Source: Bolinopsis microptera (taxonomy: Eukaryota > Ctenophora > Tentaculata > Lobata > Bolinopsidae). Taken from it: a stretch of 50,000 nucleotides of DNA. Both the position numbers and the translations under genes were made by a program. The DNA lies in NCBI RefSeq assembly GCF_026151205.1, contig NC_087084.1, positions 605,812 to 655,811 on the forward strand, read 5' to 3'. The notes under the pieces are model-generated. The model was given only the letters and a program-made list of their open reading frames with translations. It did not search any database and was not told the origin of the DNA. The stretch's first letter is position 1. Each line of letters opens with the position of its first letter. This document shows positions 23,001 to 33,022 of this stretch, in pieces.

Positions 23001-26000
23001 ATTGAGGTAGAAAGTAAGATTACCAATAGAGGACTCATATACAAAATATGAAGTATTGAGGTAGAAAGTAAGATTACCAATAGAGGACTCATATACAAAA
23101 TATGAAGTATTGAGGTAGAAATGAAGATTACCAATAGAGGACTCATATACAAAATATGAAGTATTGAGGTAGAAAGTAAGATTACCAATAGAGGACTCAT
23201 ATATAAAATATGAAGTATTGAGGTAGAAAGTAAGATTACCAATAGAGGACTCATATACAAAATATGAAGTATTGAGGTAGAAAGTAAGATTACCAATAGA
23301 GGACTCATATAAAAAATATGAAGTATTGAGGTAGAAAGTAAGATTACCAATAGAGGACTCATATACAAAATATGAAGTATTGAGGTAGAAATGAAGATTA
23401 CCAATAGAGGACTCATATACAAAATATGAAGTATTGAGGTAGAAATGAAGATTACCAATAGAGGACTCATATACAAAATATGAAGTATTGAGGTAGAAAT
23501 GAAGATTACCAATAGAGGACTCATATACAAAATATGAAGTATTGAGGTAGAAAGTAAGATTACCAATAGAGGACTCATATACAAAATATGAAGTATTGAG
23601 GTAGAAAGTAAGATTACCAATAGAGGACTCATATACAAAATATGAAGTATTGAGGTAGAAAGTAAGATTACCAATAGAGGACTCATATACAAAATATGAA
23701 GTATTGAGGTAGAAAGTAAGATTACCAATAGAGGACTCATATATAAAATATGAAGTATTGAGGTAGAAAGTAAGATTACCAATAGAGGACTCATATACAA
23801 AATATGAAGTATTGAGGTAGAAATGAAGATTACCAATAGAGGACTCATATACAAAATATGAAGTATTGAGGTAGAAATGAAGATTACCAATAGAGGACTC
23901 ATATATAAAACATAAAGTATTGAGGTAGAAAGTAAGATTACCAATAGAGGACTCATATACAAAATATGAAGTATTGAGGTAGAAAGTAAGATTACCAATA
24001 GAGGACTCATATACAAAATATGAAGTATTGAGGTAGAAAGTAAGATTACCAATAGAGGACTCATATACAAAATATGAAGTATTGAGGTAGAAAGTAAGAT
24101 TACCAATAGAGGACTCATATACAAAATATGAAGTATTGAGGTAGAAAGTAAGATTACCAATAGAGGACTCATATATAAAATATGAAGTATTGAGGTAGAA
24201 AGTAAGATTACCAATAGAGGACTCATATACAAAATATGAAGTATTGAGGTAGAAAGTAAGATTACCAATAGAGGACTCATATACAAAATATGAAGTATTG
24301 AGGTAGAAAGTAAGATTACCAATAGAGGACTCATATAAAAAATATGAAGTATTGAGGTAGAAAGTAAGATTACCAATAGAGGACTCATATACAAAATATG
24401 AAGTATTGAGGTAGAAAGTAAGATTACCAATAGAGGACTCATATATAAAACATAAAGTATTGAGGTAGAAAGTAAGATTACCAATAGAGGACTCATATAC
24501 AAAATATATGCGTATTGAGGTAGAAATGAAGATTACCAATAGAGGACTCATATATAAAACATAAGTATTGAGGTAGAAAGTAAGATTACCAATAGAGGAC
24601 TCATATACAAAATATGAAGTATTGAGGTAGAAAGTAAGATTACCAATAGAGGACTCATATATAAAATATGAAGTATTGAGGTAGAAAGTAAGATTACCAA
24701 TAGAGGACTCATATACAAAATATGAAGTATTGAGGTAGAAAGTAAGATTACCAATAGAGGACTCATATACAAAATATGAAGTATTGAGGTAGAAAGTAAG
24801 ATTACCAATAGAGGACTCATATACTAAAATATGAAGTATTGAGGTAGAAATGAAGATTACCAATAGAGGACTCATATACAAATATGAAGTATTGAGGTAG
24901 AAAGTAAGATTACCAATAGAGGACTCATATACAAAATATGAAGTATTGAGGTAGAAAGTAAGATTACCAATAGAGGACTCATATATAAAACATAAAGTAT
25001 TGAGGTAGAAAGTAAGATTACCAATAGAGGACTCATATACAAAATATGAAGTATTGAGGTAGAAATGAAGATTACCAATAGAGGACTCATATACAAAATA
25101 TGAAGTATTGAGGTAGAAAGTAAGATTACCAATAGAGGACTCATATACAAAATATGAAGTATTGAGGTAGAAATGAAGATTACCAATAGAGGACTCATAT
25201 ACAAAATATGAAGTATTGAGGTAGAAAGTAAGATTACCAATAGAGGACTCATATATAAAATATGAAGTATTGAGGTAGAAAGTAAGATTACCAATAGAGG
25301 ACTCATATACAAAATATGAAGTATTGAGGTAGAAAGTAAGATTACCAATAGAGGACTCATATACAAAATATGAAGTATTGAGGTAGAAATGAAGATTACC
25401 AATAGAGGACTCATATATAAAACATAAAGTATTGAGGTAGAAAGTAAGATTACCAATAGAGGACTCATATATAAAACATAAAGTATTGAGGTAGAAAGTA
25501 AGATTACCAATAGAGGACTCATATACAAAATATGAAGTATTGAGGTAGAAAGTAAGATTACCAATAGAGGACTCATATATAAACATAAAGTATTGAGGTA
25601 GAAAGTAAGATTACCAATAGAGGACTCATATACAAAATATGAAGTATTGAGGTAGAAAGTAAGATTACCAATAGAGGACTCATATACAAAATATGAAGTA
25701 TTGAAGTAGAAATGAAGATTACCAATAGAGGACTCATATACAAAATATGAAGTATTGAGGTAGAAAGTAAGATTACCAATAGAGGACTCATATACAAAAT
25801 ATGAAGTATTGAGGTAGAAAGTAAGATTACCAATAGAGGACTCATATACAAAATATGAAGTATTGAGGTAGAAATGAAGATTACCAATAGAGGACTCATA
25901 TACAAAATATGAAGTATTGAGGTAGAAAGTAAGATTACCAATAGAGGACTCATATACAAAATATGAAGTATTGAGGTAGAAAGTAAGATTACCAATAGAG

Positions 26001-29000
26001 GACTCATATACAAAATATGAAGTATTGAGGTAGAAAGTAAGATTACCAATAGAGGACTCATATATAAAATATGAAGTATTGAGGTAGAAAGTAAGATTAC
26101 CAATAGAGGACTCATATACAAAATATGAAGTATTGAGGTAGAAATGAAGATTACCAATAGAGGACTCATATATAAAATATGAAGTATTGAGGTAGAAAGT
26201 AAGATTACCAATAGAGGACTCATATACAAAATATGAAGTATTGAGGTAGAAAGTAAGATTACCAATAGAGGACTCATATACAAAATATGAAGTATTGAGG
26301 TAGAAATGAAGATTACCAATAGAGGACTCATATATAAAACATAAAGTATTGAGGTAGAAAGTAAGATTACCAATAGAGGACTCATATATAAAATATGAAG
26401 TATTGAGGTAGAAAGTAAGATTACCAATAGAGGACTCATATACAAAATATGAAGTATTGAGGTAGAAAGTAAGATTACCAATAGAGGACTCATATACAAA
26501 ATATGAAGTATTGAGGTAGAAAGTAAGATTACCAATAGAGGACTCATATACAAAATATGAAGTATTGAAGTAGAAATGAAGATTACCAATAGAGGACTCA
26601 TATACAAAATATGAAGTATTGAGGTAGAAAGTAAGATTACCAATAGAGGACTCATATACAAAATATGAAGTATTGAGGTAGAAAGTAAGATTACCAATAG
26701 AGGACTCATATACAAAATATGAAGTATTGAGGTAGAAAGTAAGATTACCAATAGAGGACTCATATACAAAATATGAAGTATTGAGGTAGAAAGTAAGATT
26801 ACCAATAGAGGACTCATATACAAAATATGAAGTATTGAGGTAGAAAGTAAGATTACCAATAGAGGACTCATATACAAAATATGAAGTATTGAGGTAGAAA
26901 GTAAGATTACCAATAGAGGACTCATATACAAAATATGAAGTATTGAGGTAGAAAGTAAGATTACCAATAGAGGACTCATATACAAAATATGAAGTATTGA
27001 GGTAGAAAGTAAGATTACCAATAGAGGACTCATATATAAAATATGAAGTATTGAGGTAGAAAGTAAGATTACCAATAGAGGACTCATATACAAAATATGA
27101 AGTATTGAGGTAGAAATGAAGATTACCAATAGAGGACTCATATATAAAATATGAAGTATTGAGGTAGAAAGTAAGATTACCAATAGAGGACTCATATACA
27201 AAATATGAAGTATTGAGGTAGAAAGTAAGATTACCAATAGAGGACTCATATAAAAAATATGAAGTATTGAGGTAGAAAGTAAGATTACCAATAGAGGACT
27301 CATATATAAAACATAAAGTATTGAGGTAGAAAGTAAGATTACCAATAGAGGACTCATATATAAAATATGAAGTATTGAGGTAGAAAGTAAGATTACCAAT
27401 AGAGGACTCATATATAAAATATAAAGTATTGAGGTAGAAATGAAGATTACCAATAGAGGACTCATATACAAAATATGAAGTATTGAGGTAGAAAGTAAGA
27501 TTACCAATAGAGGACTCATATATAAAACATAAAGTATTGAGGTAGAAAGTAAGATTACCAATAGAGGACTCATATATAAAATATGAAGTATTGAGGTAGA
27601 AATGAAGATTACCAATAGAGGACTCATATATAAAATATGAAGTATTGAGGTAGAAAGTAAGATTACCAATAGAGGACTCATATATAAAACATAAAGTATT
27701 GAGGTAGAAAGTAAGATTACCAATAGAGGACTCATATACAAAATATGAAGTATTGAGGTAGAAAGTAAGATTACCAATAAAGGACTCATATACAAAATAT
27801 GAAGTATTGAGGTAGAAATGAAGATTACCAATAGAGGACTCATATATAAAACATAAAGTATTGAGGTAGAAAGTAAGATTACCAATAGAGGACTCATATA
27901 TAAAACATAAAGTATTGAGGTAGAAAGTAAGATTACCAATAGAGGACTCATATACAAAATATGAAGTATTGAGGTAGAAAGTAAGATTACCAATAGAGGA
28001 CTCATATACAAAATATGAAGTATTGAGGTAGAAAGTAAGATTACCAATAGAGGACTCATATACAAAATATGAAGTATTGAGGTAGAAAGTAAGATTACCA
28101 ATAGAGGACTCATATACAAAATATGAAGTATTGAGGTAGAAAGTAAGATTACCAATAGAGGACTCATATACAAAATATGAAGTATTGAGGTAGAAAGTAA
28201 GATTACCAATAGAGGACTCATATACAAAATATGAAGTATTGAGGTAGAAAGTAAGATTACCAATAGAGGACTCATATACAAAATATGAAGTATTGAGGTA
28301 GAAAGTAAGATTACCAATAGAGGACTCATATACAAAATATGAAGTATTGAGGTAGAAAGTAAGATTACCAATAGAGGACTCATATACAAAATATGAAGTA
28401 TTGAGGTAGAAAGTAAGATTACCAATAGAGGACTCATATACAAAATATGAAGTATTGAGGTAGAAAGTAAGATTACCAATAGAGGACTCATATACAAAAT
28501 ATGAAGTATTGAGGTAGAAAGTAAGATTACCAATAGAGGACTCATATAATATAAAATATAAAGTATTGAGGTAGAAAGTAAGATTACCAATAGAGCGAGA
28601 CCAGGAAGGGTGTATGTTCTCCAAAGCCACATAGACGGGTTTAGTCAGGTCCCAGTAGCAAGCAACAGTGCTCTTACCTTCACAACTCACATATCTGCTA
28701 CCATTCTGAGGAGGGGGGGGGGGGGGGGGGGGGCTTTACTTTACTTTACTTTACTTTACTTTACTTTACTTTACTTTACTTTACTTTACTTTACTTTACT
28801 TTACTTTACTTTACTTTACTTTACTTTACTTTACTTTACTTTACTTTACTTTACTTTACTTTACTTTACTTTACTTTACTTTACTTTACTTTACTTTACT
28901 TTACTTTACTTTACTTTACTTTACTTTACTAACCAGCATTAGTTGAGCGGAGTAGGATGTCTCGTTAACTACAAACGTCTCAAAGAGGGACACACTGAGA

Positions 29001-29671
29001 TGGTCCCCCCAGCTCCTCTTCACAGAGTTCAGACAAGGGAGGAGAGAGGGGGACATGGCCAGGCTGGTTGAGTCCAAACATAGCGAGACGGTGGTTTTAG
29101 TGGGGCGCGCTGAGGAGGGGTCAATTATATGTAATCTAGTGGGGGGGGGAATGTACTGTAGTGGGGCGCGCTGAGGAGGGGTCAATTATATGTAATGTAG
29201 TGGGGGGGGGGGGGGGGCAATGTACTGTAGTGGGGCGCGCTGAGGAGGGGTCAATTATATGTAATGTAGTGGGGGGGGGCAATGTAATGTAGTGCGGGGG
29301 GGGGGGGGGGGGGGGGTCAATTATAAGTAATGTAGTGGGGGGTCAAAGTGGGGGGGGGGGGGAAGAAAGTGAAAATGTTGCCGCTCAGATATTGATATTG
29401 TATCAGCTAAACAAATGTAACCCAGGTAACCAAGGCAACCAAGGGAATCAGGGTAATCAAGGTAACTGAGGTAACCAAGATAACAAGGTAACCAAGGTAT
29501 TACCTTGAAGGTAACCCTCAACTTACAAGTAACCACGGTAACGTTGGACGTGACGTCATAACCCTGACTCCTGTCACGTGACAGGAATGAAGCTTGTAGT
29601 TGAGATCTAGCTACCAGAGTATAGAGTAGGGTGGAGTAGTCCAGGTAGTGCACGTCACTGCTACACCTCAC
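5053..29671 (-). CDS. multi-exon extracellular glycoprotein, weakly integrin-alpha-like, 5' end missing
   Basis: Fourteen exons on the minus strand (high to low): A 29671-29527, B 29109-28934, C 28705-28588, D 22114-22028, F 20689-20592, G 20200-20088, G2 19685-19655, H 19353-19252, I 19096-19011, J 18483-18376, K 17690-17632, L 6432-6305, M 5778-5646, N 5192-5053. The phases 0/1, 1/0, 0/1, 1/1, 1/0, 0/2, 2/0, 0/0, 0/2, 2/2, 2/1, 1/0, 0/1 match at all junctions, and strong GTAAGT donors follow A, G2, I and J. Together they give 507 residues and a TAA stop. About ten N-glycosylation sequons (NVT, NET, NGS, NRT, NKS, NQT, NNT, NLT, NIT and others) and scattered cysteines indicate a secreted or cell-surface chain. 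The SRP motif after a short strand, FIVRNNFAEDLLISL (exon H) and CVDWWPGC...NLTVSVRGSL (exon M) recall integrin thigh and calf domains. No propeller, membrane helix or GFFKR is visible, so this family call is weak. A donor at 5064 could replace the stop. A 14-codon first exon at 30003-29962 is possible but unproven. The donor of K (GTACCA) is poor. Confidence 0.72.
5193..5475. repeat. ~67-bp repeat carrying the exon N acceptor, about five copies
   Basis: Repeated blocks contain, on the minus strand, TTCCCAG followed by GACAGCTGTAT and TGGTATAGAGGAG. These are the acceptor and first ~27 bases of exon N. The blocks are spaced by GTTACTATAG-type motifs. The copy joined to exon N (5192) is the one that continues in frame. 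Confidence 0.8.
5543..5579. repeat. short inverted repeat
   Basis: AAACCATATG (5543-5552) pairs with CATATGGTTT (5570-5579) across a 17-base loop, within the M-N intron. Confidence 0.5.
5779..6304. other. intron L-M of the minus-strand gene
   Basis: No tandem array and no convincing extra exon. Contains a GC-richer patch with CGCGC motifs at about 6130-6195. Confidence 0.5.
6379..16456. repeat. 82-bp satellite, about 123 copies, seeded by the exon L acceptor
   Basis: The period is 82 bp across about 10.1 kb. Read on the minus strand, each unit has a pyrimidine tract (CCCCCCTCTCCTCCCC), ATACTCCCCAG, then about 54 bases identical to the start of exon L (TATTGATTGCTC... to ...ACTGGTACC). Copies at 9.66-13.62 kb are almost identical to one another. 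Both ends carry more variants: AGCGATCAA, GGAAAGG, GGCAGCC, a one-base indel at 7190, and a 6-bp insertion at 13687. Because 82 is not a multiple of three, the recurring 73-residue frames are artefacts of the period. Confidence 0.97.
16457..17631. repeat. G-rich purine minisatellite, 1.2 kb
   Basis: Almost pure G/A on the plus strand, built from GGGGGA, GGGGGATTAGGGG, GGGAAGTAGGGG and GAGTGTGAGGGGG. These are arranged in a loose ~120-bp higher-order pattern. It has very high G-quadruplex and triplex potential. It lies at the donor side of intron K-L, directly after exon K in transcription order. Minus-strand open frames in it are proline-rich translations of the repeat. Confidence 0.9.
17691..18375. 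other. intron J-K of the minus-strand gene
   Basis: AT-rich, no array. Contains a short palindrome around GTATACCCC/GGGGTATAC at about 18098-18130. Confidence 0.45.
18541..18985 (+). mobile_element. 3' fragment of a non-LTR retrotransposon (LINE)
   Basis: About 110 codons ending at TGA 18886-18888 carry the C-terminal signature of LINE polyproteins: LSEKVARSRWRMLGHVLRG, then PGRRGRP, then a VHDLC..YWRNL end. These match the pattern LSxxxxxRRWRWLGHVLR...GRRxRGRP...WR seen after the reverse transcriptase domain in many LINEs. The 3' UTR and an A-rich AATAAATAATAATG tail follow. It is 5'-truncated, lacks RT and endonuclease domains, and sits antisense in intron I-J of the minus-strand gene. Confidence 0.82.
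19188..19245. repeat. GAGAAA hexamer microsatellite
   Basis: AGAAAGAGAAAG-type tract ending at the exon H donor (19251-19246) in intron H-I. Confidence 0.8.
19822..20079. repeat. 22-bp array of CRE-like sites
   Basis: About 11-12 copies of TGACGTCACAAGACGGAGTA, each with the perfect palindrome TGACGTCA. The array starts next to the exon G donor in intron G-G2. More TGACGTCA and CACGTGA motifs lie at 19727-19790. Confidence 0.95.
20284..20572. repeat. 20-bp array, CRE plus E-box
   Basis: About 14 copies of ATGACGTCATGTCACGTGGT, alternating TGACGTCA and TCACGTGG. It fills much of intron F-G of the minus-strand gene and begins close to the exon F donor. Confidence 0.95.
20794..22064. repeat. 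44-bp satellite carrying the exon D donor, about 29 copies
   Basis: Minus-strand unit: GAGAGGAAGGGAGG, TTGCAACTACATCC, GTATCACAG, then GTTAGTG. The first 37 bases equal the 3' end of exon D and the rest is its GT donor. Copies are almost invariant (one 43-bp copy near 21219). The terminal unit at 20796 has GTTAAC instead of GTTAGT. Fills most of intron D-F. Confidence 0.97.
22170..28590. repeat. 54-bp satellite carrying the exon C donor, about 119 copies
   Basis: Period 54 bp with two alternative centres (GAAAGTAAG or GAAATGAAG) and variable ATACAAAATATG or ATATAAAACATA segments. The minus-strand unit contains CTCTATTG|GTAATC, the junction of exon C and intron C-D. Since 54 is a multiple of three, all three minus frames stay open for up to 1272 codons. 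I read this as intron, not protein, because exon C joins exon D in phase. A coding role is not excluded. Confidence 0.95.
28706..28933 (-). repeat. intron B-C made of a (TTTAC)n tract and a 21-base homopolymer
   Basis: On the minus strand: donor GTTAGT, then about 38 AAAGT units, then 21 C residues (28733-28713), then TCCTCAG. The whole 228-bp intron is microsatellite, and its pyrimidine tract is the C run. Confidence 0.85.
29100..29360. repeat. ~60-bp repeats with G runs, containing copies of the exon B acceptor
   Basis: Three blocks of AGTGGGGCGCGCTGAGGAGG plus GGTCAATTATATGTAA at about 29100, 29160 and 29230 are separated by G runs. On the minus strand each holds CCTCCTCAG|CGCGCCCCACT, the exon B acceptor and first exon bases. 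The copy at 29109 is contiguous with exon B. Confidence 0.85.
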
Positions 29672-30240
29672 CTGAAATTAGTGGTATAATTAATTAATAT
29701 CGTAATTATTATAATTTTAATAACAATATCAGGAACTATCGGTGTTAATGGTTAACACATTTGGTATGATAATTGAAGTGCTTTCCCAAAATGTCAAGTT
29801 GGTTGTTCACAATTTAACCGAGTTATGACCCTTTTAAGGCATGCAGATACGTGATCCAGCGCTTAATCAGTGATATCTTCACTCAATCAATGCTCTGATT
29901 GGTTGGAGACTGCTTATAGGACATCAACCGAAGCGCTATAAGGCGAATTTCTTCTATATACACTAGTAGTGTAGTTTAAAGTAGTACTATAATATATAGA
30001 CATGGTATCAGATTATTGCTCAGCGGAAATCTCAATTTAAACCTACACACCGGGCGACACAGTGATGCAGTGGGTGGGTAGTAGTAGTAACTACACAGTG
30101 TGTAGTGCTTTACTTCTGCTGTGCTTCTTTTCTGCGTTAACATTGCACGTGCTTTTTCCAATCATTACACGTGCTTTTTCCTATCATTGCACGTGCTGTT
30201 TCTTATCAGTGCAGGTGTTTTTTTCCAGTAATCACTAGCC
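29672..30240. promoter_or_regulatory. possible divergent promoter region
   Basis: Lies between exon A of the minus-strand gene and the ATG of a plus-strand gene at 30241. Contains an inverted CCAAT motif (CTGATTGGTTGG, 29895-29906). At 30143-30200 it has three copies of a ~22-bp unit GCACGTGCTTTTTCC-AATCAT, with CACGTG E-boxes. Minus-strand ATG at 30003 could start the minus gene. No TATA box is obvious. Confidence 0.35.
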
Positions 30241-31707
30241 ATGGAGATTGACTATACACTGTAAGGATACTTCTTACACTACATGTCCTTAAACCCTCAT
30301 CCCAATTCACCCCAGACACACCACCCCTCCCCCTTTTTAAAAACATAACTCATCAGATTTTACCCCCCCCCCTTTCAGAAACATAATTCCTTACTCCTTA
30401 GATTGTACCCCCTCCCAATACCCCTCTTAATAAACGCAACCCCTCAAATTGTACCCCATATAGAAACTCAACCCCTCAGATTGTACCACTCTAGAAACTC
30501 AACCCTCAGATTGTACCCCTCTAGAAAATCAACCCCTCAGATTGTACCACTCTAGAAACTCAACCCTCAGATTGTACCCCTCTAGAAAATCAACCCCTCA
30601 GATTGTACCGCCTCTAGAAACTCATCCCCTCAGATTGTACCCCCTCTAGAAACTCATCCCCTCAGATTGTACCCCCTCTAGAAACTCAACCCCTCAGATT
30701 GTACCCCCTCTAGAAACTCAACCCCTCAGATTGTACCCCCTCTAGAAACTCAACCCCTCAGATTGTACCCCTCTAGAAAATCAACCCCTCAGATTGTACC
30801 GCCTCTAGAAACTCATCCCCTCAGATTGTACCCCCTCTAGAAACTCATCCCCTCAGATTGTACCCCCATCTAGAAACTCAACCCCTCAGATTGTACCCCC
30901 TCTAGAAACTCAACCCCTCAGATTGTACCCCCTCTAGAAACTCAACCCCTCAGATTGTACCCCCTCTAGAAACTCAACCCCTCAGACTGTACCCCCTCTA
31001 GAAACTCAACCCCTCAGACTGTACCCCCTTTAGAAACTCAACCCCTCAGATTGTACCCCCTCTAGAAACTCAACCCCTCAGACTGTATTCCCTCTAGAAA
31101 CTCAACCCCTCAGATTGTACCCCTCTTATTAACTCAACCCCTCAGACTGTACCCCATCTAGAAACTCAACCCCTCAGACTGTATCCCCTCTAGAAACTCA
31201 ACCCCTCAGATTGTACCCCCTCTTATTAACTCAACCCCTCAGATTGTACCCCACTGACTACACGCGACGTGTATCCGAGCAGACAAAAAGTGAACCAGAG
31301 ATGAACTTCACAGCAGCCCCTAAATACACACCTCATAACACGTGAGCATATTTAGCATATTTAACATATTTAGCATATTTAGCATATTTAGCATATTTAG
31401 TAAGGTAATCTTATTATATAATATAGGATTTCAATCATTTATTTTTCCGCGATTCTTGTGTTAACCTTTCTTGTACAATATTACTAAATCAAGAGAACAC
31501 ATTCTTCTCATTACAACGTCATTAAATCTCCACAAGACACATAAACCAGACTAAATATTGTAGGCTAATCTTTGTTTGGTCAGTTTATACAAATATGTAG
31601 TAAAACTTATCCAAGCCATAGTATCCATGGTAACGCATACCAGACCCAATAGTCTGCAAAACATGCAGACACAAGCTAATCTGTTGTATAATTGGGACGT
31701 TCTGTAA
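30241..31707 (+). CDS. start of a plus-strand gene, 2-3 exons, product unknown
   Basis: Exon 1 is 30241-30260: GCC ATG G context, an in-frame TAA just upstream, donor GTAAGG. It encodes MEIDYT. Exon 2 is 31243-31341: acceptor CCCCTCAG, donor GTGAGC, phase 2 in and 2 out. It encodes LYPTDYTRRVSEQTK, SEPEMNFTAAP, KYTPHN. A possible terminal exon 3 is 31584-31707. It has acceptor TTTGTTTGGTCAG, matching phase and 40 codons to TAA, but is much weaker. No domain recognised. The intron between exons 1 and 2 is filled by a 32-bp array whose unit contains the exon 2 acceptor. Confidence 0.5.
30420..31250. repeat. 32-bp array carrying an exon acceptor, about 26 copies
   Basis: Unit CCCCTCAGATTGTACCCC, CTCTAGAAACTCAA. 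CCCCTCAG is the acceptor and ATTGTACCCC the first ten bases of the exon at 31243. Variants are CTCTTATTAACTC, CAGACTGTA and CATCTAG. Confidence 0.93.
31342..31396. repeat. CATATTTAG tandem tract at a donor
   Basis: Six copies of a 9-10 bp unit follow the GTGAGC donor at 31342. Confidence 0.7.
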
Positions 31708-32810
31708 CCATCACAACATTGTTAAAAGTGTTAATTCAGGCACACGAATAATATTGTTACTTTTACAAGCTCAAACTCTGTGCGCGACAAATCTATTTGC
31801 ACAAAAAGTGAACATAATACTCCTATTATATCTCATATTCAGCGTCATTAACAGGCTAATATCTGTCACGTGGTTTGTCACGCGGTCTGTATACTGGACC
31901 CTGATTGGTTTAACCACACCTGGACGAGTCTAACAATAATTCCCACTGTAACAGTATAGCTGGAAATTTAATAATTTTCCAAATTCAGTCTGTTCACGTG
32001 ACCATCAAGACACCCCAGGACTGGTAACCATGGCAACTACAGAGGAGCACGTGACGGGTCACGTGCTAAGTTCCGCAGCACATAGTCACGTGATAATTAG
32101 TGAGAAGTTGGAGGTTTTAATTAAGAGAATAGCACGGTGGTGCGTGGGGCGGCTGATTATATACTGTATAATTATTATAATTATACGGGTTTTCTCTCCT
32201 TATTTCTGGCTTAGTTCCGAGTTTAACAGGTCCTCGTTATATAGATATCACTATAGTTACTATAGTTACTATCATTATAGTTACTATAGTCACTATACTT
32301 ACTATAGTGACACTACTAGTACAGTTTCTTTATTTTAGTTACTTTAGGGTCGGCTTTGCCATTTAATTTCGATAATTAGGCTGGATTAGCTTTGAGCCCA
32401 ACAGAAGCCTATTTTAAAATTAAACGTATTCTTTAAAACAGTGTTTTGTAAAGAAGTGAGAATAGGAGATACTAGCAGGGTACACACAGAGATACCATTG
32501 TGAAGTAGAGCAGTTAGAATATAAGCAGACAAGATCAGTTAGCAGGAGATATACCAGATCAGTAAGCAGTATTTGGCAGGTAGCCAGGTAACCGGGCAGG
32601 TTGCCAGGTAACCGGGCAGGTTTATCAGCGTATTTAACTGGAACCAGTTCAGATAATGAGATCTGTAGTAGACACTGCGAGGTAGAGCCTAGATAGAGGC
32701 ACTACCTCACTACTACTACTAGTATACAGAGGCACTAAGGTAGTGCTAGCTGTAGTAGAGGCAATGTTAACTTTATCTAGGTCGCCGTTTGGTTCCGTCT
32801 TATGTGAATA
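31708..32810. other. no firm gene; E-box-rich segment
   Basis: Contains six or more CACGTG motifs at 31867-32093 and a TATAGTTAC tract at 32246-32310. There are two GCCAGGTAACCGGGCAGGTT copies at about 32580-32625. A 102-codon frame starts in an X-box-like GTAACCATGGCAAC (ATG 32030) and includes a hydrophobic stretch. Its second half translates the repeat, so I do not call it. Confidence 0.4.
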
Positions 32811-32937
32811 GTTCGTTTGTGTCACGTGGTGTGAATACAGTGCTCTGATTGGTTCGTTTGTGTTACGTGGTGTGAATACAGTGCTCTGATTGGTTAGTTT
32901 GTGTCACGTGGTGTGAATACAGTGCTCTGATTGGTTA
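32811..32937. repeat. 41-bp repeat (E-box plus inverted CCAAT), 3 copies
   Basis: Unit GTTTGTGTCACGTGGTGTG, AATACAGTGCTCTGATTGG. It holds CACGTG and ATTGG (CCAAT on the other strand) at fixed spacing. The same unit recurs at 34.3, 34.5-34.7, 34.9 and 39.05 kb. Confidence 0.9.
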
Positions 32938-33022
32938 TATTACCTGCACTGAGAGGGCTGTGTCGATGTCAGTTTTAGCGGAGAGGTTTCTTGCAGTTAC
33001 TTTTAGCAGTTCTAGTTCACGA

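Noticed and set aside
22130-28690. Minus-strand open frames of 790, 1019, 1138 and 1272 codons
   Set aside because: They come from a 54-bp repeat that is open in all three frames. Exon C joins exon D in phase with this region removed. Kept as a finding for checking, not as protein genes.
31251-31330. Minus-strand exon candidate encoding AAVKFISGSLFVCSDTRR
   Set aside because: The same interval on the plus strand is a phase-matched exon with stronger splice sites that continues MEIDYT.
32030-32338. 102-codon frame starting at ATG with a hydrophobic segment
   Set aside because: The start lies in a repeated palindrome, the first part is E-box-rich and the last third is a TATAGTTAC repeat. No exon partner.
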